Source: Sedimentibacter sp. MB35-C1
GTDB taxonomy: Bacteria; Bacillota; Clostridia; Tissierellales; Sedimentibacteraceae
Direction: 5' to 3'
DNA: 64,000 bases
Assembly: GCF_030913635.1 (NCBI RefSeq)
Contig: NZ_CP133188.1
Span: 1,116,001 to 1,180,000 of the forward strand
Part shown: positions 58,091-64,000 of the stretch, piece by piece
Layout of the letters: each line of letters starts with the position of its first letter
Position numbering within the stretch: the first letter of the stretch is position 1
The notes under the pieces: generated by a model
Seen by the model: the letters and a program-made list of their open reading frames with translations, nothing else
Told to the model about the DNA's origin: nothing
Databases searched by the model: none
Made by a program: the position numbers and the translations under genes

Positions 58091-60292
58091 ATGAATGTAA
58101 TAAAAAGAGACGGAAGACTGATAGAGTTTGACAAAAGTAAAATATCCGATGCGATACTAAAGGCTATGAATCATACCGCTGCGGGACAGGATATTGCACT
58201 TGCAAAGCAAATAGCACAGGAAATCACTGATGAAACCAAAGAGACAATATCTGTTGAGGATATACAGGACTTGGTTGAAAAGAAGCTTATGGCAAGTATG
58301 CGAAAGGATGTTGCAAAGGAATATATAATATACAGAAACAAAAGGAATATAGCTCGTGGCAGAAAGCAGTACGATATATATATGGACATAGTTAATGCAG
58401 TCCCCAACGATGTTACCAGGGAGAATGCAAATATGAATGCGGACACACCGGCGGGAATGATGATGAAGTTTGCAAGTGAATCATCCAAGCCTTTTGTGGA
58501 TGACTGTCTTTTATCAGAGCAGTCAAAGCAGTATGTGGAAAACAATTATATTCATATACATGATAAGGATTATTATCCTACAAAATCACTTACATGCCTT
58601 CAGCATCCGCTGGATTACATTCTTAAAAACGGCTTTAGGGCAGGGCACGGATCAAGCAGACCTGCAAAAAGAATAGAAACAGCATCAATTATTGGATGTA
58701 TTTCAATGGAGCAGATACAAAATGAAATGCACGGTGGACAGGCAATTCCTGCATTTGATTTTTATCTTGCTCCATATGTAAGGCTGACGTACAAGGAAGA
58801 AATTAAAAAAATTGAGCAACTCCTGGATATTGACCTTGAAGGGCTTTATGATATTGAAATTGACGATTATATGGAAATGCCGCTTAACGGGCTTAAAAGC
58901 AATGATCGATATATGCAGCAGGCAATAAACAATACTGTAAAAAGAGTTCATCAGTCCATGGAAGCATTTATTCATAACATGAATACCATACATTCCAGAG
59001 GAGGCAATCAGGTGGTGTTCAGCTCTATAAACTACGGCACTGATACAAGCGCTGAGGGAAGATGCATAATCAGGGAAATTCTTGCTTCTACATACAGAGG
59101 AGTGGGAAATGGTGAGACCCCTATTTTCCCCATACAGATATGGAAGAAAAAACGTGGTGTAAACTATCTGACTGAGGATAGAAATTACGATTTATTTAAA
59201 ATGTCGTGCATGGTTACTGCTAAAAGATTTTTTCCTAACTATCTTAATTTAGATGCAACTTTTAATCAACACGAGGATTGGAATGGGGATGATCCTCAAA
59301 GATTTGAAAAAGAAGTGGCAACAATGGGATGCAGAACCAGAGTCTTTGAAAACAGGCACGGTGAAAAAACATCCATAGGAAGAGGAAATTTATCATTTAC
59401 AACTATAAATATAGTAAAACTTGCGCTGGAGTGCATGGAAATAGAAAAGCTTGAGGACAGAAAAAGAGAATTTTTTAAAAAACTTCAAAAATGTATAGAC
59501 ACTGCGGCAGAACAGCTTCATGACAGATATGTATTCCAGAGTACGGCTGTCAAAAAGCAGTTTCCAATGTTAATGAACGGAATGTGGCTTGACAGCGAAA
59601 AGCTGGAATACAATGACAGCGTTGAAAGCGTGCTGAAGCACGGAACATTGGGAATAGGTTTTATTGGCCTCGCTGAAGCGCTGATAGCATTAACGGGTAA
59701 ACATCACGGAGAGGACGAAAAAGCTCAGAAACTAGGACTTGAAATAGTAAAGTTCATGAATACCAAGATAAAAGAAAAGGCTGAATACTACAATTTGAAT
59801 TATAGCCTGCTGGCAACTCCTGCCGAAGGGCTTAGCGGAAGATTTATAAAAAAAGACAGGAAGCAGTTTGGAAGCATTCCTCATATAACGGATAAAGAAT
59901 ATTATACGAACAGCTCGCACGTTCCTGTTTGGTATAAATGCTCAATAGAGCATAAAGCTAAGATAGAAGCACCGTACCATGATTATGAAAGAGGCGGACA
60001 TATATTTTATGTGGAGCTTGACGGCGATGCGGTACATAATCCTTCAGCTGTACTGCAGACTGTAGAGCTTATGGACAAATACAACATGGGATACGGTTCA
60101 GTAAACCATACGCGAAACAGATGCAAAAGCTGCGGGTATGAAGATGCTTCAGAAAAGTTAGAATCGTGTCCAGAGTGCGGAAGCAGTGACATTGATACCA
60201 TTCAAAGGATAACCGGATATCTTGTGGGTGGAGTAGACAGCTGGAATGACGCCAAGAAAGCAGAATTAAGAGACAGGGTGTGCCATAGCTGA
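58091..60292 (+). CDS. nrdD: Anaerobic ribonucleoside-triphosphate reductase
   Basis: A 733-residue class III reductase that makes dNTPs without oxygen. Residues 1-90 are an ATP-cone (NVIKRDGRLIEFDKSKI), the central barrel has the LTCLQHPLDYI and GGNQVVFSSINYGTD stretches, the four-Cys zinc site is CKSCGY then CPECGS near 677-699, and the glycyl-radical loop RITGYLVGG follows about 25 residues from the end. GGAGG precedes the ATG. The 129-base gap before it shows no clear promoter. The nrdG start overlaps the stop by one base. Confidence 0.95.
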   Translation: MNVIKRDGRLIEFDKSKISDAILKAMNHTAAGQDIALAKQIAQEITDETKETISVEDIQDLVEKKLMASMRKDVAKEYIIYRNKRNIARGRKQYDIYMDIVNAVPNDVTRENANMNADTPAGMMMKFASESSKPFVDDCLLSEQSKQYVENNYIHIHDKDYYPTKSLTCLQHPLDYILKNGFRAGHGSSRPAKRIETASIIGCISMEQIQNEMHGGQAIPAFDFYLAPYVRLTYKEEIKKIEQLLDIDLEGLYDIEIDDYMEMPLNGLKSNDRYMQQAINNTVKRVHQSMEAFIHNMNTIHSRGGNQVVFSSINYGTDTSAEGRCIIREILASTYRGVGNGETPIFPIQIWKKKRGVNYLTEDRNYDLFKMSCMVTAKRFFPNYLNLDATFNQHEDWNGDDPQRFEKEVATMGCRTRVFENRHGEKTSIGRGNLSFTTINIVKLALECMEIEKLEDRKREFFKKLQKCIDTAAEQLHDRYVFQSTAVKKQFPMLMNGMWLDSEKLEYNDSVESVLKHGTLGIGFIGLAEALIALTGKHHGEDEKAQKLGLEIVKFMNTKIKEKAEYYNLNYSLLATPAEGLSGRFIKKDRKQFGSIPHITDKEYYTNSSHVPVWYKCSIEHKAKIEAPYHDYERGGHIFYVELDGDAVHNPSAVLQTVELMDKYNMGYGSVNHTRNRCKSCGYEDASEKLESCPECGSSDIDTIQRITGYLVGGVDSWNDAKKAELRDRVCHS

Positions 60293-60810
60293 TGGATAAA
60301 TTTCTTTATGTAGCGGATATAGTGCCCAATACCATAGTGGACGGAATTGGATTCAGAACTTCTCTGTATCTAAGTGGCTGCGACATCTGCTGCGAAGGGT
60401 GTCACAACAGAGATTTATGGGACATAAAATCCGGAAAAAAAATGAAAATAGATAAGGTATACAAAAAAATTACCGAAGAATTTACGGATATTACATTTAT
60501 AGGCGGTGAGCCAATGATGCAGGCAGAATCACTGGCTGTGCTTGCTAAAGTGATAAAACAAAACACAGATAAAAATATATGGATTTACAGCGGGCATACG
60601 TATGAAGAAATAATTTCAAATAAGGTGCAGTTTGGTTTGCTAGAGTTATGCGATGTTCTGGTTGATGGGAAATACGAGGAAGAGTTTTTTCAAAACAATC
60701 TCAGATTTAGAGGATCTTCCAACCAAAGAATAATAGATATTAAAAAGTCACTGAAGAATAACAAAGTTGTTTTGTGGAAGGATGATTTTAATTTTGGTTT
60801 GCGTCTATAA
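60292..60810 (+). CDS. nrdG: Anaerobic ribonucleotide reductase activating protein
   Basis: A 172-residue radical SAM enzyme that puts the glycyl radical on NrdD. The iron-sulfur motif CX3CX2C is in GCDICCEGCHN (about 30-40), and FIGGEPMMQ is the GGE element for SAM binding. Translation is coupled to nrdD (TGATG). Length is normal for the family. Confidence 0.94.
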   Translation: MDKFLYVADIVPNTIVDGIGFRTSLYLSGCDICCEGCHNRDLWDIKSGKKMKIDKVYKKITEEFTDITFIGGEPMMQAESLAVLAKVIKQNTDKNIWIYSGHTYEEIISNKVQFGLLELCDVLVDGKYEEEFFQNNLRFRGSSNQRIIDIKKSLKNNKVVLWKDDFNFGLRL

Positions 60811-60825
60811 TGTTTTAAAAAAACA

Positions 60826-60854
60826 TTGACAAAGATACTATTTTTTAATATTAT
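60826..60854 (+). promoter_or_regulatory. Promoter of valS
   Basis: TTGACA (60826-60831), 17 bases, TATTAT (60849-60854), upstream of the valine T-box leader. Confidence 0.75.
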
Positions 60855-60879
60855 GGTAGGTAATTAAATAAACTGCTAT

Positions 60880-61097
60880 GAAAAAGAGGAGTATGCGCAT
60901 AAACTTTACAGAGATTGAAACCCACCGGTTGAAAGGTTTCATAAGTCAATTTGTGCTGAAGGTAGCTTTGGAGCATTTAATCCGAAACAGCAGTAGGATT
61001 AAACGGTGTGACCGTTATAAATTTTAAGAGCCAGTAATGGAAATTAGGTGGTACCGCGGGTTTTCTCGTCCTTATGACGAAGAACTCCCGCTTTTTT
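60880..61097 (+). promoter_or_regulatory. T-box riboswitch, valine specifier
   Basis: The T-box AGGTGGTACCGCGG is at 61046-61059. The terminator pairs GCGGG (61056-61060) with CCCGC (61087-61091), with CTCGTC/GACGA inside, then six T to 61097. The specifier loop reads GAAG-GTA-GCTTTGGAG, with GTA (60962-60964) a valine codon, which agrees with the valS gene that follows. Confidence 0.92.
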
Positions 61098-61147
61098 GTT
61101 ATTTAAATAATTTTTGTTTATAACATTTAAAAGGAAGGAATGATAGT

Positions 61148-63799
61148 ATGAATAATATACCAAGCAAGTATAACCCTAAAGAATTTGAAGAAAAAATTTA
61201 TGACACATGGGTAAAAGAGGATTGCTTTAAGGCTGAAGTAAACTATGATAAAAAACCATTTACAATTGTGATGCCTCCCCCAAATATTACAGGACAGTTG
61301 CACATGGGGCATGCCCTTGATATGACTCTTCAGGATGTACTTACCAGATGGAAAAGGATGGAGGGCTATGAAGCATTGTGGCTTCCTGGTTCTGACCATG
61401 CAAGCATTGCAACTGAGGTTAAGGTAGTTGAAAAAATAAGAAAAGAAGAAGGAAAATCTAAAGAAGATATCGGAAGAGAAGAATTCCTGAAACGAGCTTG
61501 GAAATGGAAAGAAGAATATGGCGGAAGAATAGTTGAGCAGGTTAAAAAACTTGGAAATTCATGTGACTGGTCCAGAGAAAGATTTACTATGGATGAAGGA
61601 TGCAACGAGGCAGTAAAGGAATTTTTTGTGAATTTGTATAACAAAGGTCTCATATACAAAGGAAACAGAATAATTAACTGGTGCCCGGACTGCCATACAA
61701 CACTTTCAGATGCCGAAGTTGAGCACGAAGACACACCGGGTAATTATTACTATGTTAAGTATCCATATGCAGATAACCAGGACGAATACTTCGTTGTAGC
61801 AACAACAAGACCTGAGACAATGTTCGGGGATGTTGCAATAGCTGCTCATCCGGACGATGACAGATACAAGGACCTTATAGGTAAAAAGGTTATAGTTCCT
61901 CTTGTAGGGCGAGAAATTCCTATAATAGCAGATGAATATCCTGATATAGCTAAAGGAACCGGAGCTTTAAAAATTACACCGTGTCATGATCCTAACGACT
62001 TTGAAATTGGTCTTCGCCATGATTTGGAGCAGATAAACTGCATGAATGAAGATGGAACAATGAATGCTGAGGCCGGTAAGTATAACGGCATGGACCGTTA
62101 TGAGTGCAGGAAGGCATTTGTAAAAGATTTGGAAGAAAGCGGATTTATGCTTAAAATAGAAAAAACTGATCACAATGTAGGAACATGCTACAGGTGCCAC
62201 AACATAATAGAGCCAAGAGTGTCAGACCAATGGTTCGTAAGCATGAAAAAGCTTGCGGAACCAGCCCTCAAAGCGAGCGAGGAAAAGAATGTTGAATTTG
62301 TTCCGGAACGCTTTACTAAAATATATACTCACTGGCTTGAAAACATAAGAGACTGGTGTATATCTAGGCAGCTTTGGTGGGGACACAGAATTCCGGCATA
62401 TTATTGCCAGGAATGTGGAGAAGTAATGGTTTCCAAGGAAGCTCCAGATAAATGTTCAAAATGCGGCAGTACCAACATCAAGCAAGACGAAGATGTTCTT
62501 GATACGTGGTTCTCGTCGGGATTATGGCCATTTTCCACATTGGGGTGGCCAAATAATACAGAAGATCTGAAATACTTCTATCCAACGGATGTTTTGGTAA
62601 CCGGCTATGACATAATATTTTTCTGGGTTGTTCGTATGGTATTTTCAGCTTTAGAAGCCACAGGTGAATCACCGTTTAAGCATGTGTTTATACACGGACT
62701 TGTGAGAGATGCTGAAGGAAGAAAAATGAGCAAATCCTTAGGAAATGGAATTGATCCGCTAGAGGTTATAGACCAGTTTGGAGCCGATGCTCTCAGGTTT
62801 ATGCTTATGACTGGAATCTCTCCTGGAAATGATACGCGATTTAATAATGACAAACTTGAATCAAGCCGTAACTTTGCCAATAAACTTTGGAATGCGTCAA
62901 GATTTGTTCTGATGAACATTGAAGGGGACTTAATCAGCAAAGAAGAGGCAGAGAAAAACTACAGGATGGAAGATAAGTGGATAATTTCCAGAGCGAACAA
63001 AGCTGCTAAAGAGGTTAAAGAAAATCTCGACAAGTTTGAACTTGGCCTTGCTGCTCAAAGAGTGTATGACTTTATTTGGAACGAATACTGTGATTGGTAC
63101 ATTGAGATTGTTAAGCCAAGACTGTACGGAGATGAAGGCTCTGATAAGGATACTGCGAGATTTGTTCTCATAAAAGTATTAAAGGATATGCTTAAACTAC
63201 TACATCCGTTTATGCCTTTCATAACAGAAGAGATATGGTCATACCTTCCGGACACAAATACGAGACTTGTAAAGTCAGAATGGCCGCTGTATAAAGAGGA
63301 AGAAAACTTTGAAGAAGCGGAAGCAGCCATGGAATTTATTATGGAAGCTGTAAGAAGTATAAGAAACACAAGGGCTGAGATGAATGTTGCACCATCAAGA
63401 AAGGCAAGAGCCATTTTCGTACCAAACAAGGATCGTGCAGGTGAATTTATACAGTTAGGATCGCAGCACTTTGCTACACTGGCAAATATAACAGAAATCA
63501 AGATAGTTGATGACAAATCATTAATAGAAGAAGATACTGCGTCTTCAGTAATAGATGGAACAGAAATATACTTACCACTTTCGGATCTGATAGACTATGA
63601 GAAAGAAATAGAAAGGCTTGAAAAGGAAAAATCAAAGCTTGAAGGTGAGTTGAAAAGAGTTTATAATAAACTTAGTAACGATAAATTTATCAGCAAAGCA
63701 CCTGAGAATGTAGTAAACGAAGAAAAAGAAAAACAGACAAAATATCAGTCAATGATGGAAAAAGTAGTTGAAAGACTTGAACAGCTGAAAAACAAATAA
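61148..63799 (+). CDS. valS: Valyl-tRNA synthetase
   Basis: An 883-residue class Ia synthetase. The HIGH equivalent is HMGH in [14 protein letters not shown] (about 46-60), the editing domain holds [12 protein letters not shown], a zinc-ribbon-like [20 protein letters not shown] lies near 420-440, and KMSKS is in [15 protein letters not shown] (about 522-536). The C-terminal coiled-coil arm (about 815-883) grips the tRNA. Length is normal. It is expressed behind a valine T-box, so it responds to uncharged tRNA-Val. AAAGGAAGG precedes the ATG. Confidence 0.96.
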   Translation: MNNIPSKYNPKEFEEKIYDTWVKEDCFKAEVNYDKKPFTIVMPPPNITGQLHMGHALDMTLQDVLTRWKRMEGYEALWLPGSDHASIATEVKVVEKIRKEEGKSKEDIGREEFLKRAWKWKEEYGGRIVEQVKKLGNSCDWSRERFTMDEGCNEAVKEFFVNLYNKGLIYKGNRIINWCPDCHTTLSDAEVEHEDTPGNYYYVKYPYADNQDEYFVVATTRPETMFGDVAIAAHPDDDRYKDLIGKKVIVPLVGREIPIIADEYPDIAKGTGALKITPCHDPNDFEIGLRHDLEQINCMNEDGTMNAEAGKYNGMDRYECRKAFVKDLEESGFMLKIEKTDHNVGTCYRCHNIIEPRVSDQWFVSMKKLAEPALKASEEKNVEFVPERFTKIYTHWLENIRDWCISRQLWWGHRIPAYYCQECGEVMVSKEAPDKCSKCGSTNIKQDEDVLDTWFSSGLWPFSTLGWPNNTEDLKYFYPTDVLVTGYDIIFFWVVRMVFSALEATGESPFKHVFIHGLVRDAEGRKMSKSLGNGIDPLEVIDQFGADALRFMLMTGISPGNDTRFNNDKLESSRNFANKLWNASRFVLMNIEGDLISKEEAEKNYRMEDKWIISRANKAAKEVKENLDKFELGLAAQRVYDFIWNEYCDWYIEIVKPRLYGDEGSDKDTARFVLIKVLKDMLKLLHPFMPFITEEIWSYLPDTNTRLVKSEWPLYKEEENFEEAEAAMEFIMEAVRSIRNTRAEMNVAPSRKARAIFVPNKDRAGEFIQLGSQHFATLANITEIKIVDDKSLIEEDTASSVIDGTEIYLPLSDLIDYEKEIERLEKEKSKLEGELKRVYNKLSNDKFISKAPENVVNEEKEKQTKYQSMMEKVVERLEQLKNK

Positions 63800-63815
63800 G
63801 AAAATTATATTGAAG

Positions 63816-63849
63816 ACGGTTCTATATTTTAAATTATAGAGCCGTTTTT
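63816..63849 (+). terminator. Terminator of valS
   Basis: ACGGTTCTATA (63816-63826) pairs with TATAGAGCCGT (63835-63845, one G-T pair), then T to 63849. Confidence 0.8.
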
Positions 63850-63863
63850 GAAAGGAGAATGGT

Positions 63864-64000
63864 ATGACATATCAGGAATTATTGGAAAGAGCAAGAGCAA
63901 GAATGGCACCGCAGTGCAGAGTATGTAAGGAATGCAACGGTGTTGTGTGCAAAGGGGAAATCCCGGGAACCGGCGGGAAGGGAAGTGCCGCTGCATTTAA
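63864..64000 (+). CDS. Alpha-hydroxy-acid oxidising protein, 3' end outside window
   Basis: The first 45 codons of a gene that runs off the right edge. The start has AAAGGAGA upstream. MTYQELLERARARM is followed by the Cys-rich CRVCKECNGVVCKGEIPGTG (C at residues 18, 21, 24 and 29) and GGKGSAAAF. I recall this N terminus from clostridial FMN-dependent alpha-hydroxy-acid oxidising (lactate dehydrogenase-like) proteins, in which the barrel starts after this segment. The catalytic part is not visible, so the call rests on the N terminus only. Confidence 0.65.
   Translation, partial: MTYQELLERARARMAPQCRVCKECNGVVCKGEIPGTGGKGSAAAF

Overview
The window is chromosomal DNA from a low-GC, Gram-positive, strictly anaerobic fermenter of the Clostridia/Tissierellia type. 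The evidence is AT-rich intergenic DNA, strong AGGAGG ribosome binding sites, many TTG starts, T-box leaders and cobalamin riboswitches, anaerobic NrdDG, the anaerobic (cobalt-early) cobalamin pathway, formate-THF ligase, a pyruvate carboxylase, and S-layer-homology and GerMN proteins. A Sedimentibacter-like amino-acid fermenter would fit, but this genus-level guess rests on gene style only. No rRNA, tRNA, insertion sequence, prophage or CRISPR array was seen.

Layout. 1-9.1 kb: two small membrane proteins (the first cut by the window edge), two alanine/glycine:cation symporters with an alpha/beta hydrolase between them, an unusual serine-hydroxymethyltransferase homologue, formate-THF ligase (fhs) and a formate/nitrite-type channel; this reads as amino-acid uptake feeding one-carbon metabolism. 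9.1-27.8 kb: single-gene housekeeping and accessory units, including a peroxiredoxin-like protein without its peroxidatic Cys, a class I/II aminotransferase, an SLH-SGNH surface protein, lplA, a universal stress protein, pcrA-ligA, a histidine phosphatase, pyruvate carboxylase, an exported FMN/FAD reductase lipoprotein, an omega-amidase-like hydrolase and a DUF188 protein. 27.8-35.0 kb: an IclR regulator and an operon of TRAP transporter, D-2-hydroxyacid dehydrogenase, acylating aldehyde dehydrogenase and 4-hydroxy-2-oxovalerate aldolase. 35.1-38.8 kb: an aminotransferase, a UgtP/MurG-like glycosyltransferase, a GDT1-family cation transporter and a Nudix hydrolase. 38.8-40.7 kb: a cysteine T-box with cysK-cysE. 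40.7-58.0 kb: a GerMN lipoprotein, then two divergent cobalamin-riboswitch operons. The leftward one is a BtuFCD-type importer. The rightward one is cbiD-F-J-ET-A-G-C-L-H plus a second BtuFCD-type importer and a damaged ABC-2 exporter pair. 58.1-64.0 kb: nrdDG, a valine T-box with valS, and the start of an FMN-dependent alpha-hydroxy-acid oxidising protein.

The best candidate for an undescribed system is the 27.8-35.0 kb catabolic operon. It pairs the aldolase/acylating-dehydrogenase couple of aromatic meta-cleavage pathways with a TRAP importer and a D-2-hydroxyacid dehydrogenase, and has no hydratase or ring-cleavage gene. That suggests uptake of a 2,4-dihydroxy acid, oxidation at C2, and cleavage to pyruvate plus an aldehyde that is passed to acyl-CoA. 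A motif close to TTTGAYAATRYAAAA recurs in front of the IclR gene and in front of the operon and is a good candidate operator. Other items worth a second look are three homologous regulatory intergenic regions in the symporter cluster carrying cre-like palindromes, the SHMT homologue with several replaced active-site residues, the Cys-less peroxiredoxin, and the ABC ATPase without a Walker A motif.
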